NCBI GenBank assembly: GCA_907163345.1
Contig: CAJQUN010000004.1
Span: forward strand, 15,529,235-15,593,234
Direction of reading: 5' to 3'
Source: Haberlea rhodopensis
Taxonomy: Eukaryota; Streptophyta; Magnoliopsida; Lamiales; Gesneriaceae
DNA length: 64,000 bases
Shown here: piece by piece, positions 37,430-50,189 of the stretch
How positions within the stretch are numbered: the stretch's first letter is position 1
Layout: each line of letters opens with the position of its first letter
Notes under the pieces: model-generated
Seen by the model: only the letters and a program-made list of their open reading frames with translations
What the model was told of the DNA's origin: nothing
Databases searched by the model: none
Position numbers and translations under genes: made by a program

Positions 37430-38560
37430 TTGTTATTATATTGTTAACATATCTAATCAAGTGTGCAGATTATAGAAGATATTTTAAGGTTTGATGAATT
37501 GCAAAGAAATGTTTAAAAAACCACTAAGCTGAAACACCTAGTTAGACCAAGCTGGACCCCGAGAACAGCTGATTCCTTTTATATATCATCGTTCGGTCAT
37601 CCAAATGACGTGTTTAAAAAATGGTTAAACAACTAACTCGATATGCTAAAGTCGTATTTCAAAACAGTAGAATAGATTCGGATTATAATAGGGAAAAAAA
37701 CATTTGAAATTTAAGCATAGTCAAATTGAAATAGCTACTAGCAAGGTTGAATCAGTTCTGATAATTTGACCATAACTCTCAGCTCGGTTATCGAAGTAGA
37801 GCGATTCAGTATGGATTGGAAACATAAGAATAAGATCTACAAATCATCTTCAGCAAAGAAGTTGAATCAGACTCTAAGATGGTGAAAAAGCGTCTGCAAA
37901 TTGCGAGTTATGCTACTGAAACATTAAATATTTCAGCAAGCGCATTGTCTCCTTCGAGCACCACAATCTCATATGATATAGAAATTGAGTAATTCTTGAT
38001 CTCTGGAAATCCAAGACAAAGAACTATAATTTTCATGTTCATCACCTTGCCAATAAATCAACAAATCATTAGACTGCTGAAATGGATCAGCAAGGTTAAG
38101 TGGAGTAGATCAGCTAAGCCAAATCATGGAGAAAATATAGTTTGCTAAAAGTGAACTCAACGGGGTAAAAGTCAATTCATCACTCAACCCTATTGAAGTA
38201 AAATTCAGCTGGGTAATGAAAAATGGCCAGCAACACGAATATGATCGTAGACTCGTAGTTAGGTCAGAAATCGTGTCGAACATTTCCCACAACCATATTA
38301 TTGTATCTAAGTGCAAATCAATATTGAAGGGCACGAATACAATACTTGGAAGAACAAAGAGTACGATTCCTCGTAGAATCCAAAGAACCCAAATGAATAT
38401 TCAAAAGAAAGATTAGTTTAAATGATAGCAAGCCCAGACACTACTTGAAAGATCTTTTCAATGATCAGTTGTGCTACCTTTATTCATTGAGATTAATAGA
38501 TAGTGAATAATAACAGTCGGTGATTTATCACAATCGTGGAGTATTTACGTATATAATTAA
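37430..38560. repeat. Possible LTR remnant
   Basis: Composition changes to a less AT-rich sequence with AAGCTGAAACACCTAG, GCTCGGTTATCGAAG and TGAAACATTAAATATTTCAG. It resembles plant LTR sequence, but no partner copy or coding piece is in the window. Confidence 0.25.
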
Positions 38561-38639
38561 ATGAAGTTGTCCACGTGTATGCTATTTAAATAAAGTTACA
38601 CATCAGAGAAGAATGTTGATAAGTTCGAAGTTGGTATTA

Positions 38640-40730
38640 TATTATTATTTAAAAACAAAAGTATTAGTTAGTTAAAAGGGGAGTTGATAGTTCTGGTCAA
38701 CCCGTAAACTTATGCGTGCTTTGCTTTTCTGAAACGGTTACGTACCTTTTGAATTTTTTTGATATTATCTACAATTAATGTCTATAATAAAATATTCTCT
38801 GTTTTTATTGTTATCCTCTATTTGAAATTAAAAATTTTAAATTCATATAATAAATTGTATTTTTTTTAATATAAATTCAACTTATATTATATAACTATGT
38901 TATTTTTTTAAATCATCGTTATGGATTTCAAATTCATTTCAAGAGTAAGTAATTTTAAATCATTCCCTCGAATCTAAATTATTTGATCCCAAAACAACTT
39001 GATGTACATCTTCCCTCTAATTAATAAATTATATATACTAGTTTTAATGTGCATGCGTTGCTTTATTGTACAGTTTGGTTTTAAGGGTAATTATTTTTTG
39101 AGTTTAGTTAATTTTTATATAAATCTATGAACAATTAATGAAAATATTTGTGATTATTTTGTTATATTTTTATAATTATTTTGTGTACTTAGTTTAAGAA
39201 AGGTAATGATGGAACTATATTAAATATATTTGTAATTTGTAAACTAAAGTAGGTTTTTATGATGTTTTATTAAATGAAAAAGATTATATTTCTATGATAG
39301 GAGCATTATTATAGAATTCAACTAGTGAAATAGAATTAGTGGTTGTTTGTGACTGCTTCTCAAAATTGCTTATTTGCTTTTCAGATCAAGTAGATTTTGA
39401 GTGTTTTTTCATTGTCCGCTATTGATTCTCTAAAAATAAGTATGTAAAAGCAAAAACAGAAAAGCAGACAATGAGATGTTTTTTTTACTGTTTTTACTTG
39501 TTTGGTGATAATTTTTGTAATAATCCGAAGTTCATTAAACCGCTTTTTATTTTAATAGCGAACACTAAATATTTTTGCTTAAAAGTAACTTTTTTCAACT
39601 TTAAGCAAAACAACATAAGAATAATTTGAATAAGCAATTGCAAATACAATGTTCTCAGCCAATGATTAATGCAAATAAAAGTTGAATAGTCATTTTGATG
39701 TGTCAACCATTTTCTCGTCGTGGCCTAATCTATTGATCCATCAAGAAGCAAGCTAAAGATGACGAATGTACATGTAGCATTTTGTCACGCGAGACAAAAG
39801 GTATCTACCATATCACTAACATCCCACTATCTGTATCCGTAATTGTCTCTGATATCATTTGTTACATCCTAGACACAAGGCCACACGCACGATTGTCTCG
39901 TGTAACAACTATTTTGTATATATGCTTAGTATATAAAAATGGTTAATTCAAGTTAACATAGCAGTATATTATATGGAATAGTATTACAATTAAGTAAGTG
40001 ATTGAACAAGATGCTACAATGGTGGTTAAGAAATTTATTAAGTAACTAGAACTTTACCTCTTCATATGGGGTCGAAAATACTCAGAAAAAATAATAAAAG
40101 AATATTTATCGTAATAAAAGAATATTTATCGTAATAAATTATTCAAATTAACGTATTTACATAACAATTTTTATTTCTCTTATTATTCTCGATTTATCTA
40201 AATTTATCTCATACGTAGTCTAAGTTATTACTAAATTTAAATTTTGATTTATGTAATAAAATTAGGTAAATATATTTGACATATTTACATAGATTTATAT
40301 CTGATTTTTTTAGAATATGGAGTTTAAAAGATTATAAATTAATTTTAAATCGAGCTTATATATTATTTTGTATTTTGGTTAAATATTATTTGTACAACAA
40401 AAATTATATATTAAAAATTTAATAAATTACATATAGAAATAATAGGTTGCGTGTGTAAGGCAAAGACATGAAGGAAGGTGTTCGAAGTCCTAAAAATAGG
40501 AAATGGGCTTGATAAAATGTTGTGGGACCCACTCGCTTTGCATCTGCACGTGTCAGTATCACGTGAGTGTAGGCCCCACTCTATTTCTTGGTGGTTTTGT
40601 TTTATAAATAATTTTTTAAAAACAAGTAAAAAGTACTTCATTTTTTAAGTCAGTTGCAAAAATACCCCAAAATATTGGCAATCGAAGAACGTCGCTCCTG
40701 TTTATCAGCATGCCAAAGTGCCATAAAATA
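38640..40730. other. Gene-free AT-rich interval
   Basis: No supported gene. It contains a perfect 20-bp-unit tandem pair (AATAAAAGAATATTTATCGT) at about 40094-40133. Confidence 0.5.
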
Positions 40731-40737
40731 TTAAAAA

Positions 40738-41480
40738 TATGCTTGGTGAATTAAAATTAAGTATAGATGAGTCGAAAAAAAAATGAAAGAAAAAATAAAA
40801 AAACATTGATGTCGTTGGCAGCAGAGGAGGAGAGTTCACGTCTCCCTAAAGGCGTGTCCTGTTCTCTTTGAAATCCTTCCAAGGCGGTAAGGGAAGCATG
40901 TTCGTGTGAACGCTCTTCTGAACAATTTTCTAAATGGGTGCGCACCATTTGCCTATAGTTGTGTTTTTCGTGATTAAATACTTCCAAGTTATGTCATTTG
41001 GTGACATCTATTGGATAATATAAATAGAACAACCACTTTTGAATTAGAAATACATTTTCACGATAAACACATAATTTTCTATGGATTAACAATATAGATC
41101 AATAGAGAATTTGTGCATTTTGTTGCATATAATCTTACTTCTTCAATGGTGAGTATTTTAAACATTTGTTATTTATAGGATTCATGATTTGTAGTGCTAC
41201 TATCACGAATCATAATCGTTGTATCTTGAAAAACTAATTGTTATCGAAATTATACTAGTATTTTGTATCACCTACTTTTCCCAAAGATACACAGATTCAT
41301 TTATCCATGAATTTGACCCAGCAATCTTAAAACGATATCTACAACATAATGGCTTCAACAAGTGCAATAATGGCTACAGTTCATCATGGAGAAAAACCCG
41401 AAAAATTCCGTGGATCCGAATTCAAGTATTGGCAACAGAAAATAGACGCAATTGATCGCGCCCTCCTTTTTCAACAATCG
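40738..41480 (+). mobile_element. Copia fragment: 5' LTR and gag start
   Basis: 40738-41230 is a diverged copy of the LTR at 61703-62230: GAATTAAAATTAAGTATAG versus GAATTGAAATTAAGCATGG, then the GTGTCATTTGGTGACATC-like block and GATTTGTAGTGCTACTATCA versus GATTTGGAGTGCTCATATCA. An ATG at 41349 begins a copia gag (MASTSAIMATVHHGEKPEKF, then SEFKYWQQKI). Similarity ends near 41470, so everything downstream is lost. Confidence 0.75.
41349..41460 (+). pseudogene. Copia gag N-terminal fragment
   Basis: About 37 residues of the copia gag start survive (GEKPEKFRGSEFKYWQQK is the family signature). The frame stays open to 41705, but the rest is not gag-like. The gag family appears to be the same as at 58545-59225. 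Confidence 0.75.
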
Positions 41481-41709
41481 ATCGCGCCTGGCAAAATCTT
41501 GATGGCCTATATTTTTGGTCCGCTCGGTTTTACAGTTGCTTACCTTCAGTTCACTAAGAATTTCTCCAACAAAATATTTAGCAAAATCTTGCAACATATA
41601 TTTGAGCAAGTTTATAATGTAAAACAAATTATTTTTATTAATATGAAAACAAACCTATTTGAATATATGTTGCATAAAGAATTAAGAATAAAGTTTTTGT
41701 GTTAATTGT

Positions 41710-44700
41710 GTTAATAATATCTTTAGGCAAGTGTTCAATTATGATATCTATAAGTTGACCGTGCCACAATTATATTATAAATAGTCAACCAAATGCAGTT
41801 CAAAGCTATCACGGCCGGAAACATAACCAACGGGTCGACTTAATTTTGAATTAGAAATATTTATCAGTTATTTCATCAAGAATTGAAGGGTGTTTTGGTG
41901 AAAAAAGTTTCAAATGGAATTTTTAGTATGAAAATTATTTAATGAGTCCTTTTAATCCGTGGTAGAATCAAGTATGGGACATATTCTTTGAGGTTGATAC
42001 GGGAAAATATTTGTATGAGTTTGGTTTGGGCTCTATTTATAGATCAATTCAATATGATTGATCTAAATAGTTGTGATGTTAATATATGAATTTTTATTTA
42101 AAATATATTATGATTTAATATTGAGAATATGTATCCCGTTCCTGTTGAATTTCTGAGAACTATTCTCTCGCTTTTCACTTTTTTTTTTCAAAAAGATGAT
42201 AGAAAGTAGTTAACAACGATAAAGTTTTTTTTAAAAAAAGGGGTAAAATGATAGGGAGGTTCTTTGTGGCATTTTGGCGCTAGGTTGAAAATGATTTATT
42301 ATTAGCTACCTTATATAGTAGTCTCATTTATTAGATATGTATATTTTTATCAATTTTGGATGTGAATATACCTACTTAATGAATGATCTACCATGTAGGG
42401 TACTAACTCATGAGATAGCCAAGACGAATTCGTTGAAGATGACTTTAAAATTAAACTTTGTTTTTTTTTTTTGAAATAATAACAATCACCCTTTTGGTTT
42501 TTGAATACAAAATAATAATATTTTTTTTTAAAAACATTTAGATATTTTAAAAATTGTTGAAGGGTGGGACCAAAAATTAAGAAATAAAAAACGACCGCAA
42601 GTTTTTTGCAGGAACCCAGTTTAGGCTTCATAAATGAATCAACTGAATATAATTCATCTAATTTTATATATATTTATTTAAAAAAAAACTATATTTAATA
42701 TTGAATGCACAAATATGATGTTATTTCCCCAAAAATGCACATACGTGGTCCTGTACTATTTTCTGCTTATACGCGAATATAGAAAGAGAGCTTTCAGAGG
42801 TGCATAGGGAATTGAGAAAGATAAGGCTAGCAATAACGCCGTTATGTATCAGTTTTCGTACACACCCCTGTGGCACCATTTAAACGGAAAATGGAAAAAT
42901 TGACGGACGGATGGTGGAAAATTTTTGCATAACCGGAGATGGAGGCACATATAAATTAGCCTCACCCACGTTTTAACAAAAAAAAAAAGGTATTTTTGTG
43001 TCAGATTTGGGTAATTTTATGTTTTAGCTCAACCCTCTAAATCGATATAGTCCGTCAATACTACATCTAACTCGACTAGCTCCAAGTAAATTTGCATCAT
43101 GGCTCTGTCCCACATATAACATGGTCCATCCAGTGTATGCAACCACTATGTAATGTATCTATATTTGTATGTGTATATCGGGGTCAAATCCGATGCATAC
43201 GAGAATTTGTACGTCAATAATTTCTCGAGGGGTAGTATGGTCAATTCAGTTGCTACCCATGTGAGTAAAAGACTAATAGATCTGACAGAACATACACTGA
43301 ATGTGGTTATCATACATGCTCAACTAAAAATCCAACGCGCTACTGCGCGATGAAGGCTCACGTTCTTACTTGGTTGGTTTAGTTTTAAAAAAAAGTAAAT
43401 AGATAGATGATGAATATTCTTGTATTGCAAATTTACAAATTTTATTTAAATAATGAACCATATATATGTACATGTTTTTTTTTAATGTAAAATAATAAAT
43501 AATTCTTTAAAATTTTCAAGAAATGAGATTCTAAGAAAATATGATTTTAGTTTGATGAATAAGGTAAGTTGATTTTTCTATTTGATGTTATAAAAACTCC
43601 AGTATATTACAATTGACTCGCTTATAGAATAATCGTATTATGAATTCTCTCATCTAATTTGAATGATAACATATATGCCCCGTAGAATAACTGTATTACG
43701 AATTCATCATTTATAATTTGTAATGGATGAATGAAAAATTGCAAATGCCTCCACTATAATTTTATATAAAATCATATAGTAAGTGAGGTAGACATTATTT
43801 TGAAACTATGATGACAAAAAAATAATAAAATTTATCAAAACAATAATTTATCGTTGTACAAAGGCTCACACTTACATACAAGATATATGGCAATTGTAAT
43901 AAAATACTATTTAGTTTTATGTGATGTGATGCACACCTAGCAATCATGATATTTAACCATATATATGATTTTTATATATCATGTTTTCACATGCAAATAA
44001 GTAATTTTATAATATCTTGGAGATTGGAAATACTAATTAATTAATCTAACAAGTGGTTTATTAAATAAGCACAAAAACAAAGGTAAATAATTCATTTGAA
44101 TTTGAAATCAAAGATACTTATTGGTAGATGCGATAGAGGTTAAGACATATTTAACCAAGAATAAGCTCAATTTTTTTTAAATATTTTATTTGACTCCAGT
44201 TTAAATTTCTCTAAATTATAAATCTCAAGCATTTCTTGGGTTAAACGAACAAATAAAAATAATTATCTCTTAATAATTATTGCTTGGGGATTCTGAAATT
44301 TGCATGGAACCTCTCAAAGTTATTCCCAAATTTCACGACAATGAATTTTAAATTGTCACGAATTAAGAGTTCTTTCATTCACAACTAATAAATAAATATA
44401 AAATCGAATGGTTAAAATTTAAATATTTTTAATATTTTTAAATATAAATAAACAAAATTTATCGTTTTCTTATATGTTTGAATAAAAATATCGTTTGGGA
44501 AGGATTGTTCTAAGATCAGATCCAACGATCCCAAATAATTTGCGGTGGCTTGGGTCCGCACCAATTGATACCGGAACGTGGGTCAATTTCCCTAGAAAGT
44601 CATGTGAATGTAACTTAAAACCTACCCCAATTAAGTAAATTAAACAGATATTATATGAGAAAAATACTTTTGGGTACACTTCATTTACTTTTATCTAAAA

Positions 44701-45700
44701 ATAGTGGCATGAATTCTATTTAAGGGATACCAATTTCAGATGATCAAATATCAACGGTTGCGATGGAACAAGACCAGCTGTACCAAGAATTATTATCTCC
44801 TTCATTAAAGTAAATTAATTACATGTTAGAGTAGACCTACCTAGGCCGTACGTGATATTTTGTTTATTCAACACTCAGGTATAGATTCTCACACCCATTT
44901 AAGGGCGGATATATAATATATAATTTTAAAATTTTCAGTATAGTATAATGTATAGTAAAAAAATAATAAAAAATTTAGTATTTTTGAAGTTTTAAAAAGG
45001 ATACATCGAGATATCAAATATTCGAGCTTTATTAAAATTATAGATAATGATAATATTAACGTTCATCTTTTATACCGTATAATAACCCACACATTATATT
45101 TCGATCACGATTCCAACAATCCACAATACAATTTATAATTATATCTCATTTGATACTAAATAAAAATTAACATGTTACGTAAAATTAAGGAAAAAGTCAT
45201 TTTTGTCGTTTTGATTTTTTGTGATTTTGGTCCTCAGTGTTATCCAATTTTAGTATTAGTTTGAAATCTTGATTTTTTTGTCATTGTATTACTTTTTCCA
45301 TGTAGCGTTGACGTAGAGATGACATGACGCTGATGTGTCTAGTGTTACATGAACACTCTCATAGAAAAAAAAGTAATAAAATTTCAAATAAATGACCAAA
45401 ATTACTAAAATATGAAAAGATATATGATTAGGATTCAATTTTGATAATATAATAGACCAAATTGTATAGAGGTACATAATTAACGTAAAAATCAATTTTC
45501 CAAATATTATAAAAGAGTATTTCTATCTTTTCAAAAAGTATAACATCAAAAGACCAATTTGGCTTTTAGGAACAATCTTACTTAATAAAAAATAAAAATA
45601 TAAAAAGAATATCACACCATTAATAGTTAGAAATAATAAAAATAAAGAAAAATATTCTCCAACCAAATGCTTCAAATAAGGGTAGAAAAGATTTTTCTTC
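41710..45700. other. Gene-free AT-rich interval
   Basis: About 4 kb with no supported gene. Scattered short open frames have no domain, and composition is uniformly AT-rich. Confidence 0.45.
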
Positions 45701-45713
45701 GATGCACTCGGTA

Positions 45714-45770
45714 TTCAGAAATATCAACACACATACACATGTATTTACATATGTGTATGTTGATGTTTCT
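45714..45770. repeat. Imperfect hairpin
   Basis: CAGAAATATCAACACACATAC pairs with GTGTATGTTGATGTTTCTG across a short ACATGTATTTACATATG centre. Arms are about 25 bp with a few mismatches. Confidence 0.65.
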
Positions 45771-45969
45771 GACACCCAATACACCAAAGAACTTCCCTTG
45801 TGGAAATTTGCCAAACGAGCATAACACAATGGTAAAACATGATGAGGATAATATGAGAGCATAAATTTGAATATCGTGAATCTTGAAATCTAGATTTATT
45901 GCTGAAGAATGAAGATAATAGTAAAGGTGGAGGACAATATTATAATGTGGGTGAGGACAAACTGCAGTC

Positions 45970-46078
45970 AACTCTAAGAGACCGTTTGATAAATTAAATA
46001 ATGGTGGGATGAATCATAAATTTTAATTACTCATCCATCACTCATTTCATCTCATCCATTGTACTAAACGGTACCTAA
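45970..46078. mobile_element. Possible very short MITE
   Basis: AGACCGTTTGATAAATTAAA at the left and the complement of GGTACCGTTTAGTACAATGG at the right form an imperfect terminal inverted repeat around ATGGATGAG-type sequence. It is about 105 bp. TSD not resolved. Confidence 0.4.
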
Positions 46079-46869
46079 GTGTCCATATGCATGACTGCAT
46101 TGAGATTTACCTAAAGGATGTATTAGTAGGAAGTTGTAATCGCATCTGGTGGATAAGCTGATATCAATTTCAATTGTGTATAAGTTGTAGCCGCGTCCAG
46201 ACTTATTTGGGAGATATCAAAGAGGAAGATGACTCACCGAAAAATAGTGGGATGAAGCTAGTATGCCCCCAATTATTAAAATAATTGCATGGCAAGAAAA
46301 TAATAAAGAGAGGTTCTCTTATGCTGTAATTCTGAGTGGCACTTAGAAGCCTGCCATCATCAAAACCCCATTATCCCTCTCCGTAACCATCCTGTTTACA
46401 GGCGGGTCGGTTGCAATTCATGATGTATGAACTCTTGAATCATCATAATTCACGGGATCTTTAATATATTTTATTGTTTTCAATTAAAATAATAATTTTG
46501 ATGTAGATTCCTAACCTCCAATTTGAATGATTAACTTTTTACTATTGCGATATAAAGTTTTTTTTTTTTTGCATAAAGAAGGTATATTAAGCAAAACATA
46601 GGTACAATAGATACAATTGACATTTGCTGCCAACTAAAATAACTCGCCTAGTGGTGCTAAATTGTTTGTTATAATTTATTTTTTATTAATCAAACGAATA
46701 TATTATATTCATTTTGATTATTCGAGATTGAATTTATTTCATGTTATTTATGATTAATCAATGGAGGAAAATATATTCAAATATTTTCTATATTTTTTTA
46801 AACAATATTGTTTTTAATTTTGTAAAATAAACGAACCTTTGGTTAACCATAACCATATTCACTACTCTC

Positions 46870-47183
46870 AAGAAATATTAAGGTTATTAGCCCCCAGGGG
46901 CATAGCCGAGTTGGTAAGGTCTGTGGTGACGTAGGGGGTATCCCCTCGGCGCCAGGTTCGATTCTCGTGTGGAGCGCATTCCCTGCTGAAATATTGTGGG
47001 GGTGTGCTCTGGGGTCGTGGCCTGTAGGTCCTCTCCCACAGATGTCTGTCAGCTCGGGCACATCCCTCGGTTTACCTGGTGGCGGCGTTGAGGGGCCGGT
47101 TCCGTCACCCAAGGATTAGTCATGCGAAAGCCTGGATACCTTGTAAATCAAAAAAAAAAAAAAAAAAGAAATATTAAGGTTAT
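46870..47183 (+). mobile_element. tRNA-derived SINE with 18-bp TSD
   Basis: The body (46888-47165) starts with a tRNA-like head: A box TAGCCGAGTTGG near 46903-46914 and B box GGTTCGATTCTC near 46955-46966. It ends in about 18 A. The flanks are a perfect 18-bp direct repeat AAGAAATATTAAGGTTAT (46870-46887 and 47166-47183). The perfect TSD and long A-tail indicate a young insertion. It sits about 50 bp upstream of the TATA-like box of the DELLA gene. Confidence 0.95.
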
Positions 47184-47231
47184 CATACTGACGGGTTGAA
47201 CAGTAAAATCGACGGTTTTGAACATATAGTC

Positions 47232-47240
47232 ATATATAAG
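47232..47240 (+). promoter_or_regulatory. Probable TATA box of the DELLA gene
   Basis: ATATATAAG lies about 255 bp before the start codon and is followed by pyrimidine-rich 5' UTR-like sequence (TCTCTCTCC near 47275, then CTTCTTCTTCG near 47405). The SINE ends about 50 bp upstream. Confidence 0.55.
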
Positions 47241-47493
47241 TTGAGTCCCCACTCCCCATTCATAATAGCTGTATTCTCTCTCCCCGCACCACACACACCC
47301 AAAGTGTGAGAGAAAAAGCTTTCTCTGAGCAAACAAAAACTCAGAAACAGAGGCCATATGTGAAAACCCAAGCTCCCCTTCCCCCAATCCTCACCGTCCA
47401 GATTCTTCTTCTTCGTTCTCCCAAACAAGAACCCACTAATATCATCCAATTACAGTAAGAAATTTCGAAATTCAGGGCTTGTTCTTCCACGAG

Positions 47494-49186
47494 ATGAAGA
47501 GAAACCAGCTAAATCAAGAAAACAATTACTCCAGCTCCAGCTCCTCCAGCAAGGCCAAGATGTGGTGTTCCGAGCCCGACGGGCAGCAAAACGATGCCGG
47601 AATCGATGAGCTGTTCTCCGTTTTGGGCTACAACGTGAAATCTTCCGACATGGCTTCAGTTGTGCAAAAGATCGAACAGTTGGAAGAAGTGATGGGGACC
47701 ATTCCACAAGAAGACGGCCAGCTCTCTCAGCTCGCATCCGAAACCACTCACTACAATCCCTCAGATATGTCCTCATGGCTGGAATCAATGATTTCCGGGT
47801 TAAACCCGTTACCCGAGTTCGGCTCGTCCTCCTCCACTGTGGACCAGGATCCGTTTCTCCAGTCGACCCAGATGGTGGTTGACTCCGACTTTGGGTCAGA
47901 TCTCATAGCCATACCCGGAAAAGCCGTATACCCTAGAGTCCAACCGCCGCCTCCCCCGCTGTCACCGCCTCAAAAGAAGATGAAAACGGCTCCGTGTTTG
48001 GGAAACTCAGCCACCATTTCTTGGGGTTTGACAACTGAGTCGACTCGGCAAGTTGTCCTGGTCGACTCGCAAGAAAACGGGATTCGACTCGTTCATACTT
48101 TAATGGCCTGCGCGGAAGCTGTACAGAAGGAGAATATGAAATTTGCGGAAGCTTTGGTTCAAAATATTGGGGTTTTAGCTGTTTCCCAGGCCGGAGCTAT
48201 GAGAAAAGTCGCCACTTATTTCGCGGAGGCGTTGGCTAGAAGAATTTATAAACTGTATCCCACAAATCCACAGGACTCCGCCTTTACAGATTTGTTGCAA
48301 ATGCACTTCTACGAGACTTGCCCATATCTTAAATTCGCTCATTTTACGGCGAATCAGGCGATTCTTGAAGCGTTCGCGGGTAAAAAACAGAGTTCATGTG
48401 ATAGACTTTAGTATGAAACAGGGAATGCAGTGGCCGGCGTTGTTACAAGCATTGGCATTGAGGCCCGGTGGCCCGCCAACATTCCGGTTAACCGGGATCG
48501 GCCCGCCGTCGTATGATAACACCGATCATTTGCAAGAAGTTGGATTGAAACTAGCTCAGTTAGCGGAGACGATTAATGTGGAGTTTGAGTACAATGGTTT
48601 TGTGGCTAGTTCTTTGGCAGATCTGGATTCGGCTATGTTCGATATCCGGGAAGGCGAGACAGTGGCGGTGAATTCGATCTTCGAGTTGCATCAGTTGCTA
48701 GCAAGGCCGGGGGCGATTGAGAAGGTCTTGAAAGTGGTCAAGGAGATGAAGCCTGAAATCCTGACTATAGTGGAGCAAGAGGCGAATCACAACGGGCCGG
48801 TTTTCTTGGAACGGTTCAACGAGTCGCTGCACTACTATTCGACCCTGTTCGATTCGTTGGAGAGTTGCGGAACCGATGGAATGGTGAGTGATCAAGATAA
48901 GGTCATGAGTGAGGTGTACTTAGGGAGGCAGATATGCAACGTGGTGGCTTGCGAGGGTGTGGACCGGATCGAGAGACATGAGACGTTGGACCAATGGAGG
49001 AATCGTCTCGGTTCGATCGGCTTTTGCCCGGTCCACTTGGGTTCGAATGCGTACAAGCAGGCTAGTATGTTGTTGGCTTTGTTTGCTGGTGGGGATGGGT
49101 ATGGAGTGGAGGAAAATAATGGGTACTTGATGTTGGGGTGGCATACTAGGCCATTGATTGCTACCTCGGCTTGGAAACCTAGTTAA
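47494..49186 (+). CDS. GAI: DELLA protein (GAI/RGA-type GRAS regulator), frameshifted
   Basis: Intronless, as usual for DELLA genes. DELLA proteins are nuclear repressors of gibberellin responses; they bind the receptor GID1 through the N-terminal DELLA and TVHYNP motifs. Here residues 38-46 read DELFSVLGY instead of the usual DELLAVLGY, and the second motif reads TTHYNP (84-89). The region from VDSQEN (about 190) on is strongly conserved, and the C-terminus ends LIATSAWKPS (SAW motif). A run of six A at 48382-48387 puts the frame out by one base just before the VHIID motif (VHVIDFSM). The first frame stops at 48409-48411 after 305 residues; the second carries the rest of GRAS to 49186. One base fewer would give 563 residues, a normal length. 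No other lesion is seen. It is either a recent null allele, an assembly error, or read-through by slippage. The start MKR at 47494 fits the family better than the upstream ATG at 47479. Confidence 0.93.
48382..48387 (+). other. Homopolymer A6 causing the DELLA frameshift
   Basis: GGT-AAAAAA-CAGAG. The conserved protein GKNRVHVID needs five A at this place. Frame before: phase of 47494; frame after: shifted by one. Confidence 0.9.
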
Positions 49187-49754
49187 GACCCGGTTTGGAT
49201 CCATTTCGAAGGACCCGATTTGGGTTGGCTTAACTTGGCAGTGCTATGAGCTAGATGTGGGTTCAATTTGCCTTTGGGGGGAGGGTTCTAAGTTAGACCA
49301 ACTACTTGATGTTTCATGTTCGATGCTAGTTGCAAATTTTATCTTTGTTACCATCTTGTGTTTTAGGGTTCTATGAGGTTATATTTTCTTGGTTTATCGG
49401 ATGGAATCTTGTGACTTTCATGGGGTGAATGTGCAATGGTCAATGTGTATTTATATGTTTAGTTTATTAATTTGCCATTTAATTATTAAATATCTTTACT
49501 GTATAATAAGGTATGTTATTTCTATATTAATTATTTTTTGCCTCTCAAATATATGAATTTTTTCCAAAATACTAAGTTCCATGGAAAGTAAAACATAATA
49601 AACTAAACATTTAACGACCCGAAGCCAAAGCAAGGTATGTTAAGGGTCTTCTTCCACCAATAAATACATAGGTGTAATAGATATTGTTTCGCTTTAAATT
49701 ATATTTTTTTCACTTTAATATTTTCCCTTGAGTAATATTTCAATAGGTTTTTGT
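49187..49754. other. 3' flank of the DELLA gene
   Basis: Probable 3' UTR, then AT-rich DNA. No gene is seen. Confidence 0.5.
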
Positions 49755-49995
49755 TAGCAAATAAATAATAAATAATAAAGTGTTCAATCTAGCTACATGA
49801 TATCAAAGCTCTAGCATTTGTTGAAGTCTTGAGTTCAAAATTCACAAATAATTTCACCCACTCAAAAATATCAACTTGATGAGCCTAAAAAAAAGAAGAA
49901 CAAATTGGTTCACATGTGGGCGGGAGTTCTAAACAATAAATAATAAATTGTTGAATCTTTCTAGAAGCTCGGGCTTTTACATGAGACCACAATAA
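49755..49995 (+). mobile_element. Possible TRIM-like fragment
   Basis: AAATAATAAATAATAAAGTG before CAATCTAGC, and AACAATAAATAATAAATTG before AATCTTTC, are short direct repeats. Between them ATGATATCAAAGCTCT resembles a primer-binding site. This layout recalls common plant miniature LTR elements. Ends are unsure. Confidence 0.4.
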
Positions 49996-50189
49996 TAGTT
50001 TTGTCGAAAAAATTCAGCTCTATCACACTTCTAAACAAGTTTTTAGGCTTGAACCGGACTGAACAAATATACAAAGCAATCTTTGTATCTCTGTTAAATT
50101 TGAATACTCAATACCATCTAGTGTCTACCAATACATCTTATACCTCATATTAATAACCACTCGACATGCACGACTTGACATAGATTGAC

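Noticed and set aside
46888..46970. tRNA gene suggested by A and B boxes
   Set aside because: No foldable cloverleaf or acceptor stem; the 18-bp TSD and A-tail make it a SINE head.
46843..47112. Minus-strand Pro-rich open frame
   Set aside because: It lies within the SINE and is due to its GC-rich body.
48698..49204. Minus-strand open frames over the DELLA gene
   Set aside because: Antisense shadows of the conserved GRAS coding sequence.
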